Source: Tubulanus polymorphus
Taxonomy: Eukaryota > Nemertea > Palaeonemertea > Tubulaniformes > Tubulanidae
DNA length: 64,000 bases
Assembly: GCF_964204645.1 (NCBI RefSeq)
Contig: NC_134032.1
Span: 2,256,916 to 2,320,915 of the forward strand
Direction: 5' to 3'
The notes beneath the pieces were generated by a model. It searched no databases and was not told where the DNA came from. It saw nothing but the letters and a program-made list of their open reading frames with translations. Of the stretch, positions 21,402-31,844 are shown one piece after another (within the stretch, counting starts at the first letter, position 1; the number at the start of each line of letters is the position of its first letter). The position numbers and the translations under genes were made by a program.

Positions 21402-22977
21402 TTAAAATTTAAAATATAATATTCCTCCTATTACAATTCCTACAAAAGTTATAGCTAATTTAGTATTTTCATGTGATTTATTATCAATATTAGTTTTAAT
21501 TATATCATGTTGAATAATATCAGTTTTTATATTTTCTGTAGTATTGTAATCTTTCATTTTAGAATCATTTTTTAATTTGATATTTTTAGTTTTAGTTTCT
21601 GTTGATTGAATATATGTTTTTTAATTTTTTCACCTTCCATTAATTTAGGAGCGGTAATAATCTTTATATTTATATCATTTAATCCAAATGAATTACTTAT
21701 TGTTGCAGTCTTAATTAGATTATTACAACCAATTATATTTCCCATTTTTAATATTAAATAGTCAGAAATAATTAATGAATTAGGGCCTATACAATAATCT
21801 TACATGAGATTTATCTAGATAATTTTTGTACCTAACTATGTTTTCTGGAATTGATCTATTTTTATCATTATGAATGGAATCTTCAAATGAAACTTTAAAT
21901 TGTTTTTGTGTATCAAATGATGTATCTAAATTTCCAATTATTGGGGATCTTGTTTCAACTTGCGCACCTAGAATACATATTAAATAAGTTCTAATTGATT
22001 GATTTATTCTTTGTATACCCGATTTAGTAAAACCTTCCCTATTATCTAAAATGAAATAAACCCAACCATTATTGTTTTCTTGTTTTAAATGATCATAGAA
22101 TTTCGGTAATTGATTGAAATTTAATGTTTCTAAATCCTTCGTTTCTATTTTACCATAATTACTATTTTATCAGTAATTACATCATTAAGTTTAATTCTCA
22201 TTTCTTTACCATGTTTAAAATCAAACCCAAAACATGTACTCGGTCCAACAGTTATATACATTCATATAGTGAAAAAAATTACTCTTTTCATAAATTACAG
22301 GAAAGTTATTCAAATCAATTAAATATCCATTATGATTTCTAATTTCTAATCTAAAATAATTAGATTGAGGAATGCATGGTTTGAAATCGCACTCGGCTAA
22401 ATTATACTTTATTTGAGTTCCAAATTCTTTAACATTCTTCAATGGTAAAATATTCAAAAAACCAGAATCACAAATTGTATCTTTAGTTGCTTCAAATGTC
22501 TTTGTAGGGTCAATTAAATTGCAATAAATATAAAAGTGTGTAAAGGGTATTAAGTTTGGTGTAGCATCAGCATTACGTATCCTTACATCTGGGTTTATTC
22601 CTAAAATTTTAGCTAAAGGTTTTTAACTAGAAATTGATGCTGATCTTCATTTCCTAATTTTATTCTTACTTTATCAGAGCTATCACTTTTTATAAGTCTT
22701 AATCCAAATCCAGCAGATGCACCCATCTTTGAGCGTGCTCTTTTATTAATTTCTTGAGCTAATGTTTCTAAATTATATAATCCAGGTTTAAGATAATGAT
22801 GAAACTATCTATTTTTATTTCTATCATGAATTAAAAAGACTCTATGTTCAATAGATTTATCCGATACATTATAATATTCTTAAATTCCCTATCTAATTGT
22901 ACTAGTAAATTATGAGATTTATAATTTGTGAGTCTTCTAGAATCAACAAATATTCTATATTCTTTTAATTCTACCAT
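21402..22977 (-). pseudogene. Large structural protein of the Polinton-type element, degraded
   Basis: It starts at the ATG at 22977 directly after the upstream stop (VELKEYRIFVDSRRLTNYKS, HNLLVQLDREFK). It continues through frames containing NYFRLEIRNHNGYLIDLNNF (within 22457-22221), FYDHLKQENNNGWVYFILDN, GIQRINQSIRTYLICILGAQ, VRYKNYLDKSHVRLLY and a C-terminal membrane segment (AITFVGIVIGGILYFKF, stop at 21402). At least six stops or frameshifts interrupt it. Size, position in the capsid module and a C-terminal membrane anchor suggest a minor structural protein. No named family is claimed. Confidence 0.5.
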
Positions 22978-23361
22978 TTATTTTACATATTTCAATTCGA
23001 AATCTATTTCATGGTGCCCATTTTCATTCTTACCCTTATATATGAAATAGAAATCACCAGAGCACAATTCTTCAAAATCTCCGCTAGATAATCTATGAAA
23101 TCTATCTGGTAAATATGTTCTGAATTTATATTTTTTTCCTTTCAATCCTTATTATCAATATTCTAAGTGAATAACTAATTTATCTCCATATTTGTTAGTA
23201 ACTGTATCAATATTAGTAATTAAATATTTCTTATGAATTGTTAATTCTGTTAACTTCTTAAATTTATAATCTACAGATTTGACATTTGTGATATCTTTTA
23301 ATCTATCTAGAAATGATTTGTTGTCCTTACAATAAACGATCAAATCATCAGAAATATTCAC
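22978..23361 (-). pseudogene. OB-fold-like small protein of the Polinton-type element
   Basis: The frame from 23361 reads MNISDDLIVYCKDNKSF, LTELTIHKKYLITNIDTVTN and KYGDKLVIHLEY, then reaches a stop. After a frame change it continues with KFRTYLPDRFHRLSSGDFEE and GDFYFIYKGKNENGHHEIDF, ending one base before the next ATG. The pattern of strands with KYG...LVIHLEY and a later LPDRF resembles small OB-type single-strand DNA-binding proteins reported in invertebrate Polinton-type elements. This is a pattern-level call only. Confidence 0.4.
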
Positions 23362-23802
23362 TTTTAACTCACGGCTCAGATTAGTCTGCGCATACCGCTA
23401 AAAAAATGTTCATGACTTAACATCTAGCCTTTCGACGGACACGGCCGTCTTGATCACAACAGGGACGACGTCATCATTCGGCATCATCGGGGAATCCCTA
23501 CGTAACTTCACTACGAACGTCATGTTTTAGTCACACTTACTCTGTACTATGTGAGATTAACATTATCAAACCATCGACTCAAAAACAAACTGTTCACTCC
23601 TCTATCCTAGAGTCCGTGATTTAACGGGGATAAACACTGTGGCATATTCCTGGCAGATGATCCAGTTAGTTGAAGTTAGTAAGGATGACAATTATTCGAT
23701 CTTGCAAAGCGGAACATTTTTCGTGAGGCATTTTATCGTATGATTATCATCGCTATCAACTTTGCATTGTTGATGTATATATTGCCACTATTGCGCTTGC
23801 AT

Positions 23803-24847
23803 TTACTGCTTATTTATCTTTCTTTTATTCCTTTTTTTGTTTACCTTTGGTTTGTTTGTTGAACGAGGTCTTTTCGGCGGGGGGCAGGTCTTACCGGCCA
23901 GCTTTTCTCGCCATATTTCTAGCATATTTTCAGGTTGTAACTCGTGCGTCGTGATGTAAGGCTTCACTTCGCACCAGTTTTTCAACGAAGGCGTAAAATG
24001 TATGCGTTCATCGCTGATTAGTTTAACACCATTTATTTTCATGCCTACGATACCCGTCCACCAGACATCTTCATTTTTCATTAGATCAGTTTTTAGAGCC
24101 GTTCCCCACATGTCGGGAATTATGTTCGCCGTAAAACCGTATCCGCTGCCGCAACAGTGATTCGGGAAAGTAGACAACGGCCACGATTCTCGGCCGACAA
24201 AAAATTTACTTGTCGGATCTCGATTGACTTTTGGGCGAAAAAAGACTTTACACACAAAATACGCGTTCTGATCTGCGTGCGCATCTAACGCAGACGTGAA
24301 CTGTGCCGCGTCCAAATACATGTCATCGTCGCTTTTGATGACGTATTTCACGTGTCGGCAATAATCGTAAACCCATTTAATCATACCACCAGTTTTTATT
24401 GTCAGTCTGTCATACGTATCTTCAACACCCAGCTGTATAATATCGCCGTACGTGGTCATTTCGGCGAACAGAAACCAATCCCAGAGATGATCGGTCGCAT
24501 CCGGCAATCCGACCAAGAAAGCAAATCGAATATCGCTGGTTGGCTTGGCCCAAGTTGCGCGAATCACCCGACGCTGTCGGTAGTTATGTACGCGTGTTAT
24601 GATGAAAACAATAGTTTTGGGATTTCCCCAGCATATTGTGGTATTGTTGATAACGAATGCGATATCTCGTAAATTCCCAGTCAAAGGAGTTGGCAGTGGT
24701 ATCTCAGTGGCAGTGGCGATTTCGGGTGACGACTCGTCATCTCTATCCATGTTTTGCACCTCGGGTGGTAGTGGCTCGATTTTGCCGTGTAGGAGGATGA
24801 ATAGTAGTAGAACCTGACATAATGCGGCTAGAAATATCCATATGTAT
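23803..24847 (-). CDS. Beta-1,3-galactosyl/N-acetylglucosaminyltransferase (GT31), last exon
   Basis: A long terminal exon starting at the acceptor TTTTCAG (24848-24850) in phase 2. It begins with a signal-anchor segment (YIWIFLAALCQVLLLFILLH) and a stem, so the protein is a type II Golgi membrane enzyme. The catalytic domain has family 31 motifs in order: RRVIRATWAK, FAFLVGLP, YGDIIQLGVEDTYDRLTIKT, the metal-binding DxD within KYVIKSDDDMYLD, YPxYxxG-like CGSGYGFTANI, and KNEDVWWTGIVGMKINGV in place of the usual EDVyvG. The tail is Lys/Arg-rich (KRPRSTNKPKVNKKRNKRK). A start near 24759 would be a GTG codon inside the open frame and is not the real start; the first coding exon lies upstream, beyond 24850, and was not identified. 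The donor is a UDP-sugar by family; donor and acceptor specificity cannot be read. Confidence 0.9.
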
Positions 24848-25242
24848 CTGAAAATAGATTAAAAGTTTTCAGGCTATGGAAGAAAATAGTTTGAGCAGGT
24901 TGATGCGGTTTGATATCACCATCTGTCCGGTATGGTGGCCGATTCGGGCCACACTGAAAAATAGAAATAAAATGACGCACGAACTCCATGAACTTTTTTA
25001 AAATTTCGCATCTATCGTTTTAACGACACGTTAAAACCAGCCTTTAGTTTTGACGTGGTGTTAAAACCAGAAGGTTTTAACGCGGTTTTTTGTTCGTTTT
25101 TAACGCTACGCCGAGGTTTCGTTGGGATTTATCCTCCGAAAACGACAAGACGAATCCCCATGCAGAGTTTTGGTTCCACCGTAACTTGCGCATATAGCAG
25201 AAGGTTCACGCATATAGCAGAAGCTGTATAACCAATGGCCAA

Positions 25243-25322
25243 GTGGACTAGTTCTGTTGGTATACTGATAAGCACGCTTGTTTTCTACGCGCACGAGACC
25301 CGGGTTCGATCCCCGGTGAGTG
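25243..25322 (+). other. tRNA-like sequence, probably SINE head or tRNA pseudogene
   Basis: 'ccgggttcgatccccgg' (about 25299-25315) is a perfect T-arm with a B box, and 'tctgttggtatactgataagc' upstream resembles a D-arm. The anticodon arm and acceptor stem do not fold into a normal cloverleaf, so this is not called a functional tRNA. It abuts the truncated LINE. Confidence 0.35.
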
Positions 25323-26540
25323 CACGTGATTTCACTGTCAATTCTCTAAATGATGTTATTGTAAAGCATGGTCTGGATCATATGATGTTTGCTGACGATA
25401 AACAATTATACATCGTTTGTAAAAAAGCCCAATTCTGTTTAATGTAAGATTGGATCCTGCATTGCTGATATACGCATTTGGATGAGGGATAATTTATTGT
25501 TTTTAAACGATCCTAAAACAGAGGCTATCCTTTTCTCATCGCGAAGTTTAGACCGAATTCTCAAAACAGTTTCAGTGAGATCCATGTCGGAAACTCCTTT
25601 ATATCTCTATCAGATAATGTACGAAATCTGGATGTATTTTTTATACCTACATGACGATGGATAATTATGTTAACCACGTATGTAAAACTGCTTCGTTTGC
25701 TTTGTACAGAATTAGTAAAATCAGAAAGCTACTTGACCAAGCCCTGACAAAGAGACTGGTGCATTGCTTTATTACTTCTAGGCTCGACTATCGTAACAGT
25801 TTACTACTTGGGGTTACGAAATGTCAACTTGGTCGTCTTCAAACCATACAAAATGCTGCTGCTCGCCTTATTATGGTGGCTGATTCGGGACATATAAAGT
25901 TTTTTTTTTCGTCCTCCACGAAAACGCGCAAAAACAGATATTACCGTGCAATAACAAACTTTTAGCCCGCAAAAACGGATTATTTCGTTTTTGCGCGTTA
26001 AAAGTTTGTTTTTGCGCGGTCAGATTTGTTTTTGCGCGTTTTCGTGGAGGACGAAAAAAATTTTCACATGTCCCGACTCAGCCCCCATACCTTATTGTAC
26101 AAAAAATAAATTTGATAGTATAACGCCAGTTCTTTTTGAATTGCACTGGCTACCTATACACAAATGTATTTAGTTCAAGGCAGTTTTTTTTGGTTTTCAA
26201 AGCATTAAATGGTCTTTCCCCTCTGTATATTAAAGAAATGATGTCTCTTCATAGACCTAGTCGATGTTTTAGATGTACAAATGAAGTTATTCTGTCTCAT
26301 GTACTTTTTAATACAATTTTTTTACGGGGAAAGAGCTTTTGCTTCGGCTGCTCCAATTTCATGGAACTATCTGCCCTTTTATTTACGCAGCTGCACAGAT
26401 ATTGATGAATTTCAATCTGGTGTGAAAACCGACCTTTTTAAACAACATTTTATTGAAATGTAATATGATAATGTATAGTTTATGTAAAGCGCTCTAAAAC
26501 GCAGTGGAGAGCGGTTTAGAAATATATGTTATTATTATTA
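25323..26540 (+). mobile_element. LINE (non-LTR retrotransposon) 3' fragment
   Basis: Reverse-transcriptase C-terminal half in drifting frames: HMMFADDKQLYI (the xxDD catalytic motif is FADD), WMRDNLLFLNDPKTEAILF, MTMDNYVNHVCKTASFALYR, CFITSRLDYRNSLLLGV and LQTIQNAAARLI, then after an inserted MITE FELHWLPIHK, KALNGLSPLYIKEMM and FASAAPISWNYLPFYLRS with LFKQHFIEM. It ends in 'gcgctctaaaacgc' and an ATT-rich tail (26526-26540). This order is that of CR1/L2/Jockey-type LINE ORF2. It is truncated at the 5' end and inactive. Confidence 0.85.
25874..26087. mobile_element. Palindromic Tc1/mariner-type MITE in the LINE
   Basis: A 214-base insert flanked by TA on both sides (25872-25873 and 26088-26089). 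Long terminal inverted repeats start TGGTGGCTGATTCGGGACAT and end in the imperfect complement. Next come 'tcgtcctccacgaaaacgcg' and its complement, so almost the whole element can fold back. It splits the LINE coding frame between AARLI and the downstream LHWLP region. A related terminus (TATGGTGGCCGATTCGGGCC) occurs alone at about 24933. Confidence 0.85.
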
Positions 26541-28859
26541 TTTAATGGATACACCCCAGGGAATACAGGGTATCAAAGTGTGGAACCAGATTTGAGACTC
26601 GTCATAGGCCTAGTGTTCCAATATCAAACCGGTTTTCATTCAAATGGTCTTCCCTGAGTACAAAGAAATTGCTAGACTGCGGAATAAATCATGTTGTCGA
26701 GTCATTGCTTTTAAGAATCTCACAATGCGCGCAAGTTCAGAGCGATGCAACAATAAAACTTGGTACGCGTCGTGGTACGATGTGAAAATGCTGTAGGTTA
26801 AAAAAATCACATGTATATGTAAAACATAAAGAGAAACCAGCACCACTGTGGCAAGAAAGATCTGAAAAGGTTATGTCAAAACGTCAAATCAATAAATTAT
26901 TAGCTTAAGAAGGTTCATTTTTGTAGTTGTATATTACAGTGGGATTCTCCATATATCGTCACAAGAAGGACAAAGTATTTAAAAAATGGCTAACACGTAG
27001 GTAAAAGTGGAAAGGTGGAAAGCTAATCGTCAAAGTGCGGCTTGGCCATGCTCGTTCTGCATCGAATGGTCTAATTTCGAAGAATATCGATGGAATTTTC
27101 CTTTTTTGAAAAAAACAACATTTCTACGAATATAGAAAGTACCTTCGTGTTCGCCGAATTTCCAAGTTCCTTTTTTCCGTAAATAGGGACACCTTACCCT
27201 TCATATTTGTCTTCAAGCCAGCCGCGAATTCACAATGTTAGGAACGAACTTAACGCGTTTTGTAATTACGGCAAAAAGAACGTTTCAAAAAATCCCGTTT
27301 GAAATTAAGCAAATCAGACTACTTCTGAAATTTACATTCAAACGCAAACTTTTAGAGATAATGACCGGCCGCAATTTGCAAACAGATGAAAAAAGATCGT
27401 AAACCCGAATGTCTTTCGGTACCCACATTGACGGCAAAAATATCAACAACTGTTGTTTATTCTTTCAAAATTCTTTTAACCATTTTATTGTAGAAATTTT
27501 CATTTTTTGGTTGAATTTGTATCGGGATTTATCTCTTGTTATTCATCTTACACGGATATTGTGTATCTTCTCGTCTCATCAATTTCTGATGCCGTAAAAA
27601 CGTTACAATAAGCCTTTTTACAGTTTCCATGCGCCATTTTTGGGTACCCGCATTGATTTTTTGTCCATATTTTTCCCCCCCGTTTAATTTTTTTTTATTT
27701 CGTTCATATCTCTGGATTGGATTAAGATAGAAACCGAGTAAAAATATCGATGAACTCGGCTGATAATTAGACTTTGTATGATATTACTCATTTATAAAGT
27801 TAATGCAACAATGCGCGCTGGTAAAATTATAAACATAGATATCGTCTTCCCGATGATTCAACTTTAATTATTGCTCATGCCATTCAAAAGTTCTTAATTC
27901 TTACAAATCTTAATCTCCATTTTTGAAGTTTTCAGGATCAATAGACATATATACTTTTTACAGTTTTCGATTATCTTTATTAGTTTTTAGGTTATAGCGA
28001 GTCAAACATCCAAAACACGTTTTCTTGTTGATAAACATCGATAACTATGTGTTATATTATAAGGGGTTTTGTGCGAGTCGACGTGCACTATGTCACAGAT
28101 ATTAGCTAATTATTTATAATCACAACATCAATTACAGTAACAATTATAATGATAATTAAAATTATGATTACAGTTATGAATCTTGGAGTTTATTTTGCAA
28201 AATTAGATATATTTCATAATTCTATCGGAGCTAGACTGGCTGCTGGTGAATTCAATTCAATTTTTCGCACGCGACCCAGAGGTTGTGTACATTTTGTAAT
28301 CTGCAGCAGATTGAGCATGCGCCTGCCCAGTGTTTCATATTCTAAGAACAATTAGGCTTCTGCACATCGACTCAGATAACCCCGTTGGATTTATTCTCTA
28401 CTGACAACCCCGCGTCTCTTAGCCAGCTAGCAAACTTCATCATCCAAGCAAACCACCTCAAGGAATTTGAACGCAATCAACAGTACATTTGAATACAAAA
28501 ACTCTGTTGTGCTTCGTAGGCCAAATCTTGGCCGGTCGTCGTTTAAGTCGTTTTCTTCTATGTATGTGGGTTACGTATGACATGTAAATGAAGCGAGTTG
28601 AACAATAAAATCGATAAATTATCAACCTATATAGTTTCGTTTTGCGTTTTTCTACGATCGAGTTCGAGTTCATATGAAAATAATGATTGTGTCCAAATCT
28701 GTAAGTTGAGCTTGTGTGCTGCGTTCGAAAAAAGGACCATACGAGACCTTTAACAAACGCTCGACTTGGAAACTGTTATCTTTTCATTATCTAAGCAATT
28801 CAGGTATACGTACGTCTGATTTGGCAGGTACGAAAAAAATCCGATTTGGAGAGAATATT
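26541..28859. other. AT-rich intergenic stretch, no gene seen
   Basis: No exon, RNA gene or clear transposon was recognised. The words 'gccgaatttccaagt' and 'ccttttttccgtaaatag' near 27155 recur in diverged form near 32710, so this is probably old repeat sequence shared with the other flank of the Polinton at 28860-31844. Confidence 0.5.
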
Positions 28860-29258
28860 AGTAATTGGTAAATCAGGGTTTCAGACCAGAGTACGAGAGT
28901 ACGACACACACTCATCACCACCAGTTATTTTTTTCCCTAATAAATGGGAGACAGTGAGTACCAGACAGAAAACAATAATGTTAATAAAAATCAATATTAT
29001 TGCCCATATTGTAAAAAGTACATCGATAAAATAATAAATCTCATGAACATGTAAAAACTGCAAATCATATAAAAAATGTAATAGATTTTGAAACTCCAGA
29101 AAATTCCAATGAAAGAAAAGAACGATTAGAAAATATGAATGTGGGTATAATAAAATGTGAAGTTTGTAATGAATTTATAGCAAAAAAGGAATTATAAAAT
29201 ACATCTCGAATTGCAAAAACACAAACAAAATTTAAGTAATAATGTTTTAGGAACAGAT
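28860..29258 (+). repeat. Polinton terminal inverted repeat, left arm
   Basis: The inverted partner is 31449-31844. It contains a zinc-finger frame starting MGDSEYQTENNN (28945) with YYCPYCKKYI, broken by a short deletion near 29030. The polymerase region follows directly. Confidence 0.9.
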
Positions 29259-31448
29259 TATTTTGATGATAAACCTCAACAAGTAAAAAAACCAGTTCCA
29301 AACACTAAATTTATTTCATATAAACCTTACATGGAAAATGTTAGAAATTATATTGATTCACTAGAAATAAAAGATACAATTGAAATCTTAGAAACATTAC
29401 GCGATAAAATTGGACCTGCAGCTATTGTATTTTGATTTTTTAAAGGTACAACAATATAAGCTTATAGTAAATTTTTTGAAATCATGGAAAAAATAATGGA
29501 CTTTATTACCGATGTTGAATATCCAAAAATTACTATTTCTGGGAAAGTGAGTTTTAAGAAATCAGAAAAAAAATGGATTATAATATTCAAACACACTCTG
29601 AAGAAATAATTTCAAAAACACAAATAAAAGAGAAATTAGAAAAAATATTTAATGAATTTAAACGTCATATTGAGGAAAGATATTTTGAGGGTTCTGGTTT
29701 AACATTGAATGAAATTATATTTTTAGATTTGAATATCTATAATACAAAAACGAATAAAGCATCAAAAAGTAAAACAATGTTTAAAAATGATTCAAACTTT
29801 AAAACAGAAAGGGATATTAAAGCAACAATTTATATCAAATTACCATCTACAACAAAAGCAGTAATAAATGTTCAAAATGAAGATAATAAATGTTTTCTAC
29901 GGTCAACTATTAGTTGCTTACATCCAACAGAAGATATTACTCATAGATTTAGAATAACAAATTACCGGAAATATGAAACATTATATAAAGTTGATCAATA
30001 TCCTGTAACTATAAAAATTGTTCCTGAAATAGAAAAAGTTAATAATTTAAAAATAAATGTATTCGAATTAATGCAATTACCAGAGACAAAAGGTGAAAAT
30101 ATTAAAGATTATACATTAGAAGCTTTATATTTAACAGAATATTATGATGATGAAAATGTTATAGATTTGTTATATTAAAAAAAAAGATGAAAATGGACAT
30201 TATATGTGGTTAAAACAAATTGATTTATTCTTTAGAACAGAAAGTGATCATCATAATATAATTTATCTATGTAGAAAATGTTTATCTAAATTTATGACTG
30301 AGAATGCGTTACTAAAACAAAGAATTATGTGATAATAAAGATTTTTGTAAATTAATAATGCCAACAAGAAAAGATTGTAAGTTGAAATTTACTAATCATA
30401 AATTTAAAAATATTGTTCCTTTTGTAATTTATGGGGATTTTGAATCGTTGAATAAAGAATTAACTGATCAAGATAGAAAAGAAATATATAATAAAAAGCA
30501 ATTTTTAAAATCAATGGATAAAGGAAATGAACTAAATGAAGATATAATTCGAGACCCACCAATTATAAATACAATTAAAAAAGTTCATCAAAGAGCTGCT
30601 GCTTATGGAATTTATATAAAATCAAATTATCCTGAATTATATGAAAGTCAATATATTTCTTTTAGAGGTGAAGATGTAGTTAATGAATTTTTTAATAACT
30701 TTATAGAATTAGAAAATGATTTTGCAAAATTATTAAACAAAAATAAAAGAATAGTTATGACAAAAGAAGATGAAATTGATTTTAATTATGCAACTCATTG
30801 TTGTTACTGTGAAAAACGTTTTAATTCATTTGATAAAAAAGTTAGAGATCATGATCATTTAAATTCAGAATATCGTGGAGCTGCTCATGAAGATTGCAAT
30901 TTACAAGCTAAGAAAGTTAATTTCGTACCAATATTATTTCATAATTTATCAGGCTATGATACCCATCTATTTATAAAACAATTATCAGGAAGTTTGGGCG
31001 CAATTAATGAAGAAATAGAAGAATATAATGCTATGAATGAAGCAAAAGTAAGAAAATATGATTTCAAACTATTAGCTAAAACATCTGAAAATTATATTTC
31101 ATTTCAATTTGGTTGCATTAGATTTTTAGATTCTTATAGATTTCTAGCAAGTTCGTTAGATAATTTCGCAAAAAGTTTAGTTGATAATAATTTTGTAATA
31201 ACTCGACATTATTATCCAAATGAACAAGATTTTAAATTATTGAGATATAAAGGTGCAATTCCTTATTCATTTTATAGAACACATGATGATTTTTATGTAA
31301 CAGAATTATTAAAACAACAATTTTATGATCAATTAAAAGAGGAGTATGTGAAAGATGAAGTTTTTAATAGAACATTTAATATTTGGAATCATTTTAGATA
31401 AAAAATCATGGTGAATTAGTAGATTTATATTTAAAATCAGATGTTATG
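29259..31448 (+). pseudogene. Protein-primed type B DNA polymerase, N-terminal half with HNH-like insert
   Basis: Open pieces 29573-30178 and 30358-31401 plus flanking frames belong to one protein. Piece two carries the 3'-5' exonuclease motifs VIYGDFESLN (Exo I, D and E) and FHNLSGYDTHLF (Exo II), and the lead to the palm (RYKGAIPYSF, GELVDLYLKS). Between Exo I and Exo II lies CCYCEKRF...VRDHDHLNSEYRGAAHEDCN, an HNH/endonuclease-VII-like zinc module often found in invertebrate Polinton polymerases. Stops interrupt it at about 30178 and 31402. The palm motifs A, B and C are absent, because the sequence runs into the right inverted repeat at 31449. No polymerase activity is possible. Confidence 0.85.
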
Positions 31449-31760
31449 ATCTGTTCCTAAAACATTATTACTTAGATTTTGTTTGTGTTTTTGCGATTCG
31501 AGATGTCTTTTATAATTCCTTTTTGCTATAAATTCATTACAAACTTCACATTTTATTTCATCCACATTCATATTTTCTAATCGTTCTTTTCTTTCATTGG
31601 AATTTTCTGGGGTTTCAAAATCTATTAAATTTTTTATATGATTTGCAGTTTTTTCATGTTGAGATTTATCAGATTTATCGATGTATTTTTTACAATATGG
31701 GCAATAATATTGATTTTTATAAACATTATTGTTTTCTGTCTGGTACTCACTGTCTCCCAT
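31437..31760 (-). CDS. C2H2 zinc-finger frame in the right Polinton inverted repeat
   Basis: An intact frame of 107 residues starting MGDSEYQTENNNVYKNQ. It has two C2H2-like fingers, YYCPYCKKYIDKSDKSQHEK and IKCEVCNEFIAKRNYKRHLE. It is the inverted copy of the broken frame in the left arm. Its end (GTDHNI) runs over the deletion junction into polymerase sequence read backwards. In the parent element the fingers were probably joined to, or encoded just before, the polymerase. As a stand-alone product it would be a small nucleic-acid-binding protein. Confidence 0.55.
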   Translation of the reverse strand: MGDSEYQTENNNVYKNQYYCPYCKKYIDKSDKSQHEKTANHIKNLIDFETPENSNERKERLENMNVDEIKCEVCNEFIAKRNYKRHLESQKHKQNLSNNVLGTDHNI

Positions 31761-31844
31761 TCATTAGGGAAGAAAATAACTTGTGGTGATGAGTGTGTGT
31801 CGTACTCTCCTACTCTGGTCTGAAACCCTGATTTACCAATTACT
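31449..31844 (-). repeat. Polinton terminal inverted repeat, right arm
   Basis: The inverted copy of 28860-29258, with scattered substitutions and small indels. It ends CCAATTACT before the AATATT target duplication. Confidence 0.9.

Larger units (their letters stand above)
15150..23400. mobile_element. Decayed Polinton/Maverick-type element, integrase plus capsid module
   Basis: An 8-kb block of abrupt AT-rich composition with densely packed short genes, all interrupted by stops and frameshifts: integrase with chromodomain on the plus strand, and major capsid protein, membrane, coiled-coil, structural and OB-like proteins on the minus strand. This gene set is that of Polinton/Maverick or adintovirus-like elements. 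A short hairpin with arms AGGGTTTTCTG and CAGAAAACCCT (about 15161-15190) sits at the left edge. No matching terminal repeat was found at the right edge, and no DNA polymerase or packaging ATPase was seen inside, so the element is probably truncated. Confidence 0.75.
28860..31844 (+). mobile_element. Internally deleted Polinton with intact ends and 6-bp target duplication
   Basis: The element starts AGTAATTGGTAAATC and ends GATTTACCAATTACT, so it has the AG...CT termini of Polintons. It is flanked on both sides by AATATT (28854-28859 and 31845-31850), a 6-bp target duplication as expected for the family. Terminal inverted repeats span 28860-29258 and 31449-31844, about 400 bases each. Between them is only the N-terminal half of a DNA polymerase, which ends abruptly at about 31448. 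The full 15-20-kb element has therefore shrunk to 2985 bases by an internal deletion. Confidence 0.9.

Noticed and set aside
23410-23523. 37-codon GC-rich frame (MTFVVKLRRDSPMMPNDD...) beside the Polinton edge
   Set aside because: Short, with no family and no clear splice sites. Left out as a gene, although it could be a host first exon.
24757-24759. Start of the GT31 protein at 24759
   Set aside because: The codon is GTG (Val) inside a frame that stays open upstream through a membrane anchor to the acceptor at 24848.
25243-25322. Functional tRNA gene
   Set aside because: The T-arm is perfect, but the anticodon arm and acceptor stem do not pair as a cloverleaf.
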